Below, piece by piece: positions 1 through 7,473 of a stretch of DNA of 37,092 nt. The position numbers and the translations under genes are program-made. Numbering within the stretch: the stretch's first letter is position 1; every line of letters begins with the position of its first letter. Under the pieces are notes generated by a model that saw only the letters and a list, made by a program, of their open reading frames with translations, was not told where the DNA came from and ran no database searches. Source of the stretch: an uncultured Lachnospiraceae bacterium (GTDB lineage Bacteria > Bacillota > Clostridia > Lachnospirales > Lachnospiraceae); assembly GCA_902780385.1 (NCBI GenBank), contig CACZFF010000044.1, positions 1-37,092 of the forward strand, given 5' to 3'.

Positions 1-56
1 GCAGCCGGTTACGGCAGTTCGAACATTCCCTTATATTGGGAAATAAAAGCCAGCTG

Positions 57-87
57 ACTCATGACTGAAGTCACAAGAATGCGCTGG
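57..87 (+). repeat. Diverged copy of a 47-bp dispersed repeat
   Basis: The core CTCATGACTGAAGTCAC followed by TGCGC resembles the better preserved copies at 9831-9877 and 33016-33062. GCCAGC before it and GCTGGC after it can pair, closing a stem around the small palindrome GACTgaAGTC. This is a degraded copy, assigned by similarity of the central part only. Confidence 0.4.
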
Positions 88-128
88 CTAATCTTTCAAG
101 CGCTTGAGAAGACAGGAAATGGTTCTGA

Positions 129-198
129 GGAGGAGACAGAGGACGGTTCAGTGTCTCCTTTGGGAACAGGAGACACTGAACCGTCCCCTGTCTCCTCC
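129..198. repeat. Large palindromic repeat, GGAGACAG flavour (copy A)
   Basis: Arms 129-158 and 169-198 are inverted complements with 29 of 30 positions matching, around a 10-base loop. Each arm carries the GACGGTTC core seen in four other copies in this window. It lies beyond the terminator of the porG-like gene. There is no T-tract, so it is not a simple terminator. Confidence 0.9.
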
Positions 199-207
199 AG
201 GCCTTCC

Positions 208-240
208 AAAAAACAAGACCTCCGCACAGTGACGGAGGTC
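208..240 (-). terminator. Intrinsic terminator after the porG-like gene
   Basis: On the minus strand an 8-bp stem (GACCTCCG at 217-224 with CGGAGGTC at 233-240) is followed by TTGTTTTTT. It lies about 96 bases past the stop of the minus-strand gene, so the gamma-subunit transcript ends here without further subunits. Confidence 0.8.
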
Positions 241-336
241 CCTGATCAGATTTCAAATTCTCAAACAGCTTCTGTCATCATAGACAGCAGCTGCCGCCGC
301 TGTCCTGAATCCTGTTATCGCTTCTATAATCCGTAC

Positions 337-936
337 TTACGCACTCTTTGTCATTCCGGCAGTTCTCTCGATGACGTCATAAGCCATCTCCAGCGCCTTC
401 ATATTCCCGTCTACGACCTCAGGCTTCCTGGCAAATTTATGCAGGAAGGAGGCACGCATCTCGTGCAGGAAGTCATCTTTTTTCATGACTCCGCTGACCG
501 CAGCCGCGGCTGCCAGCATGGGGGTATTGGGGAAGTTCTTTCCCAGGGTCTCCTCGGAGATCGAACGGGCGTCAACCGTGTAAACCGCGCCTTTGTAGCC
601 CCTGAGCAGGGGACGGATTTCCTCTGCAGACCTGGGCGTATTGACAATGATGGCGCCGTCGCGCTTTAGGCCGTCAGTTACATGGACCGAATGGAGAAGT
701 GTCTCATCCACTACCACGACGAAATCAGGATCGTAAATATTGGAATGCACGCGGATGGGATTCCGGCTGATCCGGTTGAAAGCTGTGATCGGAGCGCCCA
801 TGCGCTCCGGGCCGTACTCGGGAAATCCCTGCACGTGCGCGCCGGTTTTGAAAGCTACATCCGCCAGCAGCAGTGCCGCAGTCTTGGCACCCTGTCCGCC
901 TCTTCCATGCCACCTGATTTCGAGTGTGTTGTTCAT
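337..936 (-). CDS. 2-oxoacid:acceptor oxidoreductase gamma subunit (PorG/VorC-like)
   Basis: The 199-residue protein matches the gamma subunit of pyruvate/2-ketoisovalerate:ferredoxin oxidoreductases. The N-terminus has the family motif WHGRGGQGAKTAA (about residues 9-21), followed by EYGPERMGAP and later NTP and NFPNTPMLAA. In the family this subunit joins alpha, beta and ferredoxin-like delta subunits in CoA-dependent oxidative decarboxylation of 2-oxoacids in the cytoplasm. Length is slightly above the usual 180-190. The ATG at 936 is preceded by GGCAGGA, a modest ribosome site. Oddly, no delta, alpha or beta gene follows; a terminator comes within 130 bases. It may serve a complex encoded elsewhere or be left from a broken por operon. 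Family is clear; substrate is not. Confidence 0.88.
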   Translation of the reverse strand: MNNTLEIRWHGRGGQGAKTAALLLADVAFKTGAHVQGFPEYGPERMGAPITAFNRISRNPIRVHSNIYDPDFVVVVDETLLHSVHVTDGLKRDGAIIVNTPRSAEEIRPLLRGYKGAVYTVDARSISEETLGKNFPNTPMLAAAAAVSGVMKKDDFLHEMRASFLHKFARKPEVVDGNMKALEMAYDVIERTAGMTKSA

Positions 937-1037
937 GACTGAAAATCCTGCCTTTCCTGATACTGCTAAAACGCGCAGGACTGAACGCCCTGTTTTTCGC
1001 TTTACTTGAAATTCTTTTCGCCTGCCTCTGTCATATG

Positions 1038-1065
1038 GTGAATTTTATTCACTTTCATTGTGAAT
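1038..1065. promoter_or_regulatory. GTGAAT palindrome and repeat, candidate operator for porG
   Basis: GTGAAT TTT ATTCAC (1038-1052) is a perfect inverted repeat. Further GTGAAT half-sites lie at 1060-1065 and 1112-1117. A possible minus-strand -10 (TAGAAT) sits just upstream in the porG direction, so the palindrome would fall near its transcription start, a usual repressor position. The regulator is unknown. Confidence 0.4.
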
Positions 1066-1168
1066 TATTCTAAATAAAACAGACGACAAAAGTCATTATA
1101 CGCCTTTTTGAGTGAATGTAAATAATTTCATAGATGAATCTTTTTCATCGCATTCGCCGGGAAAATGA

Positions 1169-1594
1169 ATCTGTTTTGAAAATTGTATACAGAAACATAG
1201 TACCGACGCATGGTGGACCGGATACACCCTGGCCTGGTATCAGTGGTGGACAGGCTGTGATTTCCGGGAGTTATTTGAGCAAGTCCCGCCTTCCTCCGTT
1301 GCCGGAATGTACCGGAAGTATCATGAGATGGATCTGCATCATTCCGCTGACGAAATCAACCGGCTGCGCCGTATTTCCGCATATGCCGGAAGCATCGGAT
1401 TAAAGCGCCTGCGGGAGCAGGCAGGACTGAGCCAGCGGGAACTTGCGGAAGCCTCCGGCGTCCCTGTCCGGACCATCCAGCAGTACGAACAAGGTCAAAA
1501 AGAGATCCGCAGGGCAGCCTGGGAGACAGTCAGCCGCCTCGCCACAGCCCTGCACTGCCGGCCGGAGCAATGTGTCCGTTCTTTCCATGTTTAA
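1169..1594 (+). pseudogene. 5'-truncated XRE-family HTH protein
   Basis: An ATG at 1307 would give 95 residues with a good XRE helix-turn-helix (LKRLREQAGLSQRELAEASG then TIQQYEQG). However, the same frame is open upstream to a stop at 1166-1168 and encodes WWTGYTLAWYQWWTG followed by LFEQVPPSSVAGMYRKYHEMD. That block is conserved in the middle of full-length Lachnospiraceae proteins of this type, which carry roughly 80 or more further N-terminal residues. No start codon or ribosome site precedes the conserved block, so the gene has lost its 5' end. A short HTH-only protein from 1307 could still be made. The 3' end overlaps the 22-bp repeat array before the next gene. Confidence 0.7.
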
Positions 1595-1639
1595 AGTCCG
1601 CTCTTTCCAAATTTGAAGTCCGGCTTTTCCAAATATCCA
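1574..1639 (+). repeat. Three 22-bp tandem repeats (iteron-like)
   Basis: Units start at 1574, 1596 and 1618, each beginning GTCCG and containing TTTCCA. Units 1 and 2 share 18 of 22 positions; units 2 and 3 share 16 of 22. The period equals two helical turns. The array ends 17 bases before a consensus -35, as expected for a regulator-binding array. It overlaps the last codons of the decayed XRE gene. Confidence 0.75.
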
Positions 1640-1656
1640 AATAATTTCCATTTATA

Positions 1657-1685
1657 TTGACATTATCTATCCATTATTATATAAT
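1657..1685 (+). promoter_or_regulatory. Consensus sigma-A promoter for the HTH-Uma2 gene
   Basis: TTGACA (1657-1662), a 17-base spacer, then TATAAT (1680-1685): both hexamers match consensus. The start codon at 1731 is about 45 bases on, with AAAAGGAG before it. Confidence 0.88.
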
Positions 1686-1730
1686 TCAATTGCACAAGCG
1701 GAAATTTACATTCCAAAAGGAGTCGGGAAA

Positions 1731-2669
1731 ATGACGATAGAAGAAATGAAAAAATGGAAACGGACACTGGGCATGACTTCCGAGGAGATTTCTTCTGCCT
1801 CCGGAATTCCTCTCAGCACTGTACAGAAAATCTTCAGCGGTGTAACCAGATCCCCCAGGAGAGCGACCCTGGATGCCATCCTCTCCGCATTGGAGCGGCA
1901 GGCAGAAAAAGATGGTCTTCCTCCCGGAACCGCTTCAGCCGTGCATCCATCATCTGCTGACACAGAAAGCTTCGGTGAGAACGGATATGAGACTATCTAT
2001 AGAGGGAGTCTGTACAGGGAGAATGACAGTACCGGATATCCGGACAGGCTGGAGGAATCGGCAGGCCTTTATCGAGTTGAAAAGAAAGATGTGCTGAGCG
2101 AAAAAAAGCAGGGCGAATACACTCTGGACGATTACTATGCCCTGCCGGATGAACGCCGTGTCGAATTGATTGACGGGGTGATCTATGACATGGCTGCTCC
2201 CGCGATCATTCATCAGAAAATCCTGGGAGAGCTATTTATCCTTTTCAGAGAATGCATGGACCGGCATGAGGGTAACTGCGAAGTATATCTGTCCCCCTGC
2301 GATGTCCGTCTGGATCGGGATAACCGAACCATGGTACAGCCGGATCTGCTGGTCGTATGTGAGGAATATGATATCGGTGCCAAAGCCTTTGACGGAGCGC
2401 CGGCTCTGACCCTGGAGATCCTGTCTCCCTCCACCCGCTCCAAGGACATGCTGCTCAAGCTTCACAAATATGCCAATGCGGGCGTACGGGAATACTGGAT
2501 CGTGGATCCGGACCGCCAGACGGTGCTTGTCTACGACCTCGAACATGAAAACTACTACCCTGACAAGTATACATTTGAAGACTGTATCCCGATCATGATC
2601 TCCGGCGGGGAGTGCAGCATTGACTTCGCCAGGATCATGCGCAGGATAGAGCGCTACTACAAAGAATGA
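1731..2669 (+). CDS. XRE-type HTH fused to Uma2-family (DUF820) PD-(D/E)XK nuclease
   Basis: Residues 1-60 form an XRE-like DNA-binding domain (TSEEISSASGIPLSTVQKIFSG). Residues 61-125 are a variable linker. Residues about 128-312 match the Uma2/DUF820 endonuclease-like family: VELIDGVIYDM (E145), QPDLLVV (D205), LTLEILSPSTRSKD (E229, D239), a lysine at 243 and GVREYWIVDP. These are the acidic and basic positions expected of the PD-(D/E)XK fold. The 312 residues exceed the usual 190 or so of a stand-alone Uma2 protein because of the HTH. The promoter is consensus and preceded by a 22-bp repeat array, the likeliest place for its own HTH to bind. The family's cellular role is unsettled. Its stop lies 6 bases from the end of the convergent LysR gene. 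Confidence 0.85.
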   Translation: MTIEEMKKWKRTLGMTSEEISSASGIPLSTVQKIFSGVTRSPRRATLDAILSALERQAEKDGLPPGTASAVHPSSADTESFGENGYETIYRGSLYRENDSTGYPDRLEESAGLYRVEKKDVLSEKKQGEYTLDDYYALPDERRVELIDGVIYDMAAPAIIHQKILGELFILFRECMDRHEGNCEVYLSPCDVRLDRDNRTMVQPDLLVVCEEYDIGAKAFDGAPALTLEILSPSTRSKDMLLKLHKYANAGVREYWIVDPDRQTVLVYDLEHENYYPDKYTFEDCIPIMISGGECSIDFARIMRRIERYYKE

Positions 2670-2674
2670 GGTCG

Positions 2675-3607
2675 CTAAAAGCTGTGATTAATACCGTCCC
2701 GGGCACAGCTCATGAATGTATTGATCACAGACCATTGATAAGACTCTGACCGGTATCCGAACTTGATCCAATACGATGCCTCATCGGAAAGGCGGAAGAC
2801 CATCATCTCTCTATACTGCTGTTCAGTCTGAAAAGACTTTATAAGAATCTCCGGGCAGAAACAGGCCCCTGTTCCCTGCACACAGAGCTCCATAAGCATT
2901 CCCACATTGTGGGATACTGCTCTGATCTTGGGCTGTTCAATTCCTGCATTTTTCAGGACAGAATACCCGATCCGCCCATCAATATCTTCCATACTGCCGA
3001 GCACAAGCGGGCATTCTTTGAGAGCTCGGAAATCTCCGGCCCGGAACTGCCGCTCACATTCAGAAGCTTTTTCCCTGAACATTTCTTCAAACAGGCTGCG
3101 GCGGATCATCAAGACAATTTCCTCCCGATAAAACTGCTGCAGTTGGATTTTCGGCAGAGTCTCCGGAAAGTCCGCGACAGCAAGATCCAGGGTCCCCTGC
3201 TGCAGAAGTCTGCAGAGGGAATCGTTTGCACCCTCGGTCAGTTCCACGCGGATTTCGGGAAAAATCTTCTGAAAAGACTCAATTGCCCGGGGAAGCAGGA
3301 CTCTCCCTCTGGTCGGTGCTGCACCGATGCGCAGAATCCCTTTCTGGTTCTGCGAAATGTCTCCGAACTCCCGCAGCATGGCGGTCTGCGTATCCTGGAA
3401 ACTGCCCGCATATCTAAGGAACACTTCTCCTGCATAGGTCAGTTCAAGAGGAATATGACGGACCAGGAGCTGACAGCCCAGTTCCTTTTCCAGACCCGCA
3501 ATATGGGAGCTGAGAGACTGCTGTGTGATGTGCAGCTGCTCCGCAGCTTTCGTGAAGCTCCGCTCTCGTGCCAATATTGTGAAATACTCCATCGATGAAA
3601 AATTCAT
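2675..3607 (-). CDS. LysR-family transcriptional regulator
   Basis: The 310-residue protein begins with a typical LysR winged HTH (FTILARERSFTKAAEQLHITQQSLSSHIAGLEKELG, residues about 9-43). A periplasmic-binding-protein-like effector domain starts near residue 90 (GILRIGAAPTRGRVLLP) with LDLAVADF and CVQGTGACFCPE. LysR proteins usually act as cytoplasmic tetramers activating a divergent target and repressing themselves. Here the divergent neighbour is a LysE/RhtB-type exporter, with overlapping -35 elements between them. The exporter is therefore the likely target, and its substrate (perhaps an amino acid) the likely inducer. The effector is not identifiable from sequence. Confidence 0.93.
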   Translation of the reverse strand: MNFSSMEYFTILARERSFTKAAEQLHITQQSLSSHIAGLEKELGCQLLVRHIPLELTYAGEVFLRYAGSFQDTQTAMLREFGDISQNQKGILRIGAAPTRGRVLLPRAIESFQKIFPEIRVELTEGANDSLCRLLQQGTLDLAVADFPETLPKIQLQQFYREEIVLMIRRSLFEEMFREKASECERQFRAGDFRALKECPLVLGSMEDIDGRIGYSVLKNAGIEQPKIRAVSHNVGMLMELCVQGTGACFCPEILIKSFQTEQQYREMMVFRLSDEASYWIKFGYRSESYQWSVINTFMSCARDGINHSF

Positions 3608-3636
3608 AACGCCTCCAAGATACAGGTTTTTCCTGT

Positions 3637-3688
3637 AATATATATCAATTTTAACAGTTTTACAACGATATCGAAGTAATGGTATGCT
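3637..3688. promoter_or_regulatory. Face-to-face divergent promoters of the LysR and exporter genes
   Basis: Minus strand: TTGTAA (3660-3665), 17 bases, TATATT (3637-3642). Plus strand: TTTACA (3659-3664), 18 bases, TATGCT (3683-3688). The two -35 elements occupy the same bases, so polymerase binding would be mutually exclusive. Confidence 0.6.
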
Positions 3689-3757
3689 GAAAACAGTAAA
3701 GCAAACATGTGGCTATGGTCTCGTGCCAGCAAACATAGATGAAAAAGGAGTTCTCCC

Positions 3758-4351
3758 ATGCCCTTAGCTCTGTTCCCTTCATTTCTGCTCTTCTGCACAA
3801 TCTCCGCCATCACACCCGGCCCCGCCAACCTCTGTTCCCTTGCCTCCGCCATGGCATACGGCAGGGTACCGGCACTGCGTCAGTGGAGAGGAATTTTTAT
3901 CGGCTATACCCTTGTCTCCCTTCTGGTCTCTCTGGTCGTCTGGGGGCTTGGTCTGACATTAAACCGCTACATTGGTGCGCTGGCCTGGGTCAGTGCTGCC
4001 TATATTCTCTGGCTTGCCTGGAACATTCTGCACAGCAGCCACGACGAACAGCTTCGGCATCGTGAACACTGCAGTTTTTACACAGGGCTCTTCGTCCAGC
4101 TGACCAATGCGAAAATTATTGTCTTCTGTGCTGCAGCGCTGACCACCTATGCTCTTCCCTACGCACATAGTTATCTCGATGTATTAAAAATTGCGCTGCT
4201 GCTTCCTCTTTTCGGCGGTCCGATCGCCAACCTGCTGTGGCTGTTTGCAGGAGCCGGTCTGCAGCGTTTCTTTCAGAAATATCAAAAGCCCGTAAATGTG
4301 ATCATGGCTTTATCTCTTGTGTTCTGTGCAGTCAATATTATCTGGAAATAA
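3758..4351 (+). CDS. LysE/RhtB-family amino-acid exporter
   Basis: The 197-residue protein is very hydrophobic with about six membrane segments. It carries the family's N-terminal signature AITPGPANLCSLASAMAYGR (residues about 17-36) and an NAKIIVF motif after the central loop, matching LysE/RhtB exporters in length and pattern. In the family these proteins export amino acids or related small molecules across the cytoplasmic membrane. AAAAAGGAG precedes the ATG. It is transcribed away from the LysR gene, the usual pairing for this exporter class. A large palindromic repeat begins 13 bases after the stop. The substrate cannot be read from sequence. Confidence 0.9.
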   Translation: MPLALFPSFLLFCTISAITPGPANLCSLASAMAYGRVPALRQWRGIFIGYTLVSLLVSLVVWGLGLTLNRYIGALAWVSAAYILWLAWNILHSSHDEQLRHREHCSFYTGLFVQLTNAKIIVFCAAALTTYALPYAHSYLDVLKIALLLPLFGGPIANLLWLFAGAGLQRFFQKYQKPVNVIMALSLVFCAVNIIWK

Positions 4352-4364
4352 CCAAGGGGAGGAA

Positions 4365-4442
4365 GGGGGTTCGGAGACAGGGGACGGTTCTATGTCTCCT
4401 CCTGCGAGGAGACATAGAACCGTCCCCTGTCTCCGAACCCCC
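4365..4442. repeat. Large palindromic repeat, GGAGACAG flavour (copy B)
   Basis: Arms 4365-4401 and 4406-4442 are perfect 37-base inverted complements around a 4-base loop (ctgc). Each arm contains GGGACGGTTC. It fills most of the gap between the exporter stop and the ogt start, ending about 10 bases before the ogt ribosome site, so an mRNA hairpin here could affect ogt expression. Confidence 0.95.
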
Positions 4443-4466
4443 TGTCCTTCCAGCAAAGAGGTCTTT

Positions 4467-4988
4467 ATGGAATACATTTATCACTATTCTTCTCCCCTTG
4501 GGGGAATCCTTCTATCGGGAAATGATACTTCACTTACAGGCCTTTGGTTTGATGGTCAAAAATATTATGCCGACACCTTGACCGGTCCTGGGGTAGAGCG
4601 GCTCACGCCTGTTTTCGAGCAGACGCTTGACTGGCTGCAGATCTACTTCTCCGGTCAGGATCCCGCTTTTCTGCCACCTCTTTCTCCCAGAGGGACTCCC
4701 TTCCGCAAAGAAGTGTGGGATGTTCTTTTGACCATTCCTTACGGGCAGACCAGGACCTATGGGGAAATCGCATCTGTCATTGCCGCCCGGCGCGGTCTGC
4801 CGCATATGTCGGCCCAGGCAGTGGGCGGTGCAGTAGGGCATAACCCCATCTCCCTGCTCATCCCCTGCCACCGGGTTGTCGGTGCTGACGGCAGCCTCAC
4901 CGGCTATGCCGGAGGAGTCGATAAAAAGGCACAGTTGCTGAAACTGGAGGGCATTCTGACGGGGGTGTCAAGGGGACGGTTCCTCTGA
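4467..4988 (+). CDS. ogt: Methylated-DNA--protein-cysteine methyltransferase
   Basis: The 173-residue protein transfers the methyl group from O6-methylguanine to its own cysteine, a suicide DNA-repair reaction. The active-site motif IPCHRVVG contains C134. Before it are PYGQTRTYGE and the conserved QAVGGAVGHNP; after it is GYAGGVDKK. The start at 4467 is chosen because the reading frame upstream is only repeat sequence, AGAGG precedes this ATG, and the protein then begins like its family. The last eight residues (from about residue 166) and the stop codon are provided by the left arm of palindromic repeat C. The enzyme core appears complete, since this tail lies after the conserved region. 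Confidence 0.93.
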   Translation: MEYIYHYSSPLGGILLSGNDTSLTGLWFDGQKYYADTLTGPGVERLTPVFEQTLDWLQIYFSGQDPAFLPPLSPRGTPFRKEVWDVLLTIPYGQTRTYGEIASVIAARRGLPHMSAQAVGGAVGHNPISLLIPCHRVVGADGSLTGYAGGVDKKAQLLKLEGILTGVSRGRFL

Positions 4989-5032
4989 CACCTTGCGTAC
5001 AAGGTGTCAGAAGAACCGTCCCCTTGACACCC
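4963..5032. repeat. Large palindromic repeat, GTGTCAAG flavour (copy C)
   Basis: Arms 4963-4994 and 5001-5032 match at 31 of 32 positions around a 6-base loop. The GGGACGGTTC core is shared with copies A and B, but the flanks are GTGTCAA rather than GGAGACA. A trailing fragment (GAACCGTCCC) lies at 5034-5043. It overlaps the ogt 3' end and separates ogt from the convergent transketolase gene. Confidence 0.93.
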
Positions 5033-5060
5033 TAGAACCGTCCCTTTCCCAATTATGCCT

Positions 5061-6008
5061 TTATTTATTGATGAATTCTTTGACCTGCCTGCAGATACCC
5101 TCGCCGTCAAGGCCGTATTTTTGGATGAGCTGGGCGGCGGAGCCGGTCTCACCGAACTGATCGCGCAGACCGATGCGGGCAAAGCGGAAAGGTGTCTGTG
5201 CCTTCTCGGAGAGGCACTCGGAAACAGCACTTCCCAGACCGCCGATGATGCTGTGCTCTTCGGCGGTTATGACTTTACCGGTCTTTGCAGCGGAAGCCAG
5301 GATCATGTCCTCGTCCAGAGGCTTGATGGAAGCCATGTCAATGACTTCGGCTTCGATACCGTTCTCGGCCAGAAGGTCAGCCGCTTCGATGGAAGCGGCA
5401 ACACAAATTCCAGTTGCGACGATAGTCACATCCTTTCCCTCTCTCAGAAGGGTCCCTTTGCCGATCTCAAAGTGGTGGTTTTCATCGTAGATAACGGGTG
5501 TGGCATAGCGGCCGAAACGCATGTAGACCGGGCCTTCCATCTCGAGGGCAGCACGGACGATTTCTTTTGCCTCGGTATCATCTGCGGGGCTCAGAACTGT
5601 CATGCCGGGGATGGTCCGCATCAGAGCTATATCTTCCAGGCACTGGTGGGAAGCCCCGTCCTCTCCCACACTGATACCGGCGTGGGTCGCGCCGATTTTG
5701 ACGTTGAGATGGGGATACCCGATGGAATTGCGGACCTGTTCAAAAGCGCGGCCGGCTGCGAACATGGCAAAACTGCCTGCGACCGGGATAAGGCCTGTGG
5801 TGGAGAGACCGGCGGCGATGGACATCATATTACCCTCGCAGATGCCGCAGTCGATGAAGCGGTCCGGATATTTATCGCGGAAAATCCTGCTTTGGGTGGC
5901 GCCGGCCAGATCTGCGTCCAGGACGATCATATCAGGAAACTGGTCTCCCAGTTCTGCCAGCGCGTTGCCGTAGCTCATTCTGGTTGCAATCTTTTTATCT
6001 TTCATCAT
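5061..6008 (-). CDS. Transketolase C-terminal subunit
   Basis: The 315-residue protein matches the C-terminal half of split transketolases (pyrimidine-binding and C-terminal domains): DADLAGATQS near residue 33, DCGICEGNMMSIAAGLS, GATHAGISVGEDGASHQ and EEHSIIGGLGSAVSE. Its start overlaps the stop of the N-terminal subunit by 4 bases (ATGA), so translation is probably coupled. Together the subunits move two-carbon ketol units between sugar phosphates using thiamine diphosphate. It is the last gene of the PTS-transketolase operon, implying that the imported sugar enters the pentose phosphate route. Confidence 0.93.
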   Translation of the reverse strand: MMKDKKIATRMSYGNALAELGDQFPDMIVLDADLAGATQSRIFRDKYPDRFIDCGICEGNMMSIAAGLSTTGLIPVAGSFAMFAAGRAFEQVRNSIGYPHLNVKIGATHAGISVGEDGASHQCLEDIALMRTIPGMTVLSPADDTEAKEIVRAALEMEGPVYMRFGRYATPVIYDENHHFEIGKGTLLREGKDVTIVATGICVAASIEAADLLAENGIEAEVIDMASIKPLDEDMILASAAKTGKVITAEEHSIIGGLGSAVSECLSEKAQTPFRFARIGLRDQFGETGSAAQLIQKYGLDGEGICRQVKEFINK

Positions 6009-6832
6009 ATCGCCATACCAATCCTTTCCAGATCCTCCATTGCGGTCTTATACTGCTCTTCGTTGGGTGCCTTGCCATGCCATCCCACCTGGTCCTCCAT
6101 GAAAGAAACTCCTTTGCCCTTGACGGTCTTCATGACAATTGCAGTGGGTACGCCTTTGGTCTCCCGCGCTTCCTTGAATGCGGCGCGGAGCTGGTCGAAA
6201 TCATGGCCGTCCACATTGATAACATGGAAATTAAAGGCCTCGAACTTTTTATCAATGGGATAGGGTGAGTTCACATCAGTGATCGGTCCATCGATCTGGA
6301 GGTTGTTGTTGTCGACGATGACCACAAGATTATCAAGTCCTTTCGTGCCGGCAAACATAGCTGCCTCCCAGACCTGGCCCTCCTGAATCTCGCCGTCACC
6401 CAGAAGGGTGTAGACCCTGTAATCCCTGTTCCGGAGTTTTGCTCCCTGCGCAATGCCGACAGCCGCGCTGATGCCCTGCCCCAGGGAACCGCTGCTCATA
6501 TCAATACCGGGCAGCCAGTGAATAGAGGGATGTCCCTGCAGGCGTGAACCCATTTGCCGGAAAGTTCTGAGCTCTTCCATCGGGAAGTAACCTCGTACAG
6601 CCATGGCTGCATAGAGGCCCGGGCAGACATGCCCTTTGGAGAGCACAAACCGGTCTCTATCCGGATCTGCGGGGTTTTGCGGATCAATATTCATTTCTTC
6701 TTCATAGAGGAAGGCAAAAAGGTCTGCGCTGGACAGCGCACCGCCGGGGTGTCCGGACTGACCGCTGTAAACCTCTGTAATGATTCCCTTCCTGATCTCA
6801 TTGGCCGCACGGGCCAGTTCTCTGTTCTCCAT
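6005..6832 (-). CDS. Transketolase N-terminal subunit
   Basis: The 275-residue protein is the thiamine-diphosphate-binding half. It has SGHPGGALSSADL (residues about 26-38), SKGHVCPGLYA, SGSLGQGISAAVG, and the GDGEIQEGQVWEAAMFAGTK block ending in VDNNNLQIDG, the ThDP/Mg motif (GDG to NN). Split transketolases of about 275 plus 315 residues are common in Clostridia. A gene for fused transketolase is not present here. About 200 bases containing a 10-bp hairpin separate it from the PTS IIB gene upstream, which may set different expression levels within one transcript. Confidence 0.93.
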   Translation of the reverse strand: MENRELARAANEIRKGIITEVYSGQSGHPGGALSSADLFAFLYEEEMNIDPQNPADPDRDRFVLSKGHVCPGLYAAMAVRGYFPMEELRTFRQMGSRLQGHPSIHWLPGIDMSSGSLGQGISAAVGIAQGAKLRNRDYRVYTLLGDGEIQEGQVWEAAMFAGTKGLDNLVVIVDNNNLQIDGPITDVNSPYPIDKKFEAFNFHVINVDGHDFDQLRAAFKEARETKGVPTAIVMKTVKGKGVSFMEDQVGWHGKAPNEEQYKTAMEDLERIGMAI

Positions 6833-6923
6833 CGAATCTATCCTTTCTCTGACTGTAACAGATCGGTCCTCTCGACCTGTTCCTTCTCTGACTGCCTGTA
6901 ATCACAGCAGGCTTGAAACAGTT

Positions 6924-6951
6924 GTGCGGAACTCCTGAAGAAGTTCCGCAC
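6924..6951 (-). promoter_or_regulatory. Hairpin between PTS IIB and transketolase genes
   Basis: GTGCGGAACT (6924-6933) pairs with AGTTCCGCAC (6942-6951) around 8 bases. No T-tract follows on the minus strand, so a processing or stability structure within the operon mRNA is more likely than a terminator. Confidence 0.55.
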
Positions 6952-7028
6952 CTGATTATTGTTTGAAATACTGTCCGATCAATAACTGTCTGGTGAAAAT
7001 GAGCACTCCGGTATATGAACCGGTGTAA

Positions 7029-7310
7029 TCATTCCTCTGCCAATACCTTCTCAAGCTTTTCGGTCATTTCTTTCATGTTGACCATATTCAGAAGCCCAAT
7101 CACCTTGCCGCCTGCCTTCTCGGCATTTTTCACGAGATCCTGGCTGCAGATATAGAGATCCGCTGCGCCTTCCATGACGTCATCGATGGTGGAGTGGACG
7201 ACTTCAATATCATCTCTGCCCAGTTTCTTCAGGGCTTTTTTTGCATTCATTTCCATGACAAAGGAAGTTCCAAGACCGGATCCGCAGAAGCACATAACTT
7301 TTTTAATCAT
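7029..7310 (-). CDS. PTS system IIB component, ascorbate/lactose-type fold
   Basis: The 93-residue protein starts MIKKVMCFCGSGLGTSF, with the phosphorylated cysteine (C9) directly before the GSGLGTS phosphate-binding loop. This is the SgaB/UlaB-type IIB pattern and length. It accepts phosphate from IIA (9042-9479) and passes it to the sugar carried by IIC (7533-8939). The separate IIA, IIB and IIC proteins are characteristic of the ascorbate family. The ATG is preceded by GGAGAAAAATA. Confidence 0.92.
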   Translation of the reverse strand: MIKKVMCFCGSGLGTSFVMEMNAKKALKKLGRDDIEVVHSTIDDVMEGAADLYICSQDLVKNAEKAGGKVIGLLNMVNMKEMTEKLEKVLAEE

Positions 7311-7395
7311 TATTTTTCTCCTTTACTGATTAAACTTTTTTGATCATACTCATGATTCGCCCGCGATTCTTTCGCGATGAAGATTAAATTTGTTG

Positions 7396-7473
7396 TAGAA
7401 GCTCCGGTCAGGAGGCCGGGGGCTGTGCGTGCTCATACATATTCGAACACGGGCATTTAACCGGAGCTTTTAC
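7396..7473 (-). promoter_or_regulatory. Long-range stem between PTS IIC and IIB genes
   Basis: Bases 7396-7409 pair with 7460-7473 over 14 positions; the single non-Watson-Crick position (7399 with 7470) can be a wobble pair on one strand. It encloses about 50 bases in the 222-base gap between IIC and IIB, where no gene is seen. An mRNA processing or stability element is plausible; no T-tract makes it a terminator. Confidence 0.5.

Noticed and set aside
5055-6263. 402-codon open frame antisense to transketolase
   Set aside because: Opposite both conserved transketolase subunits; no motif.
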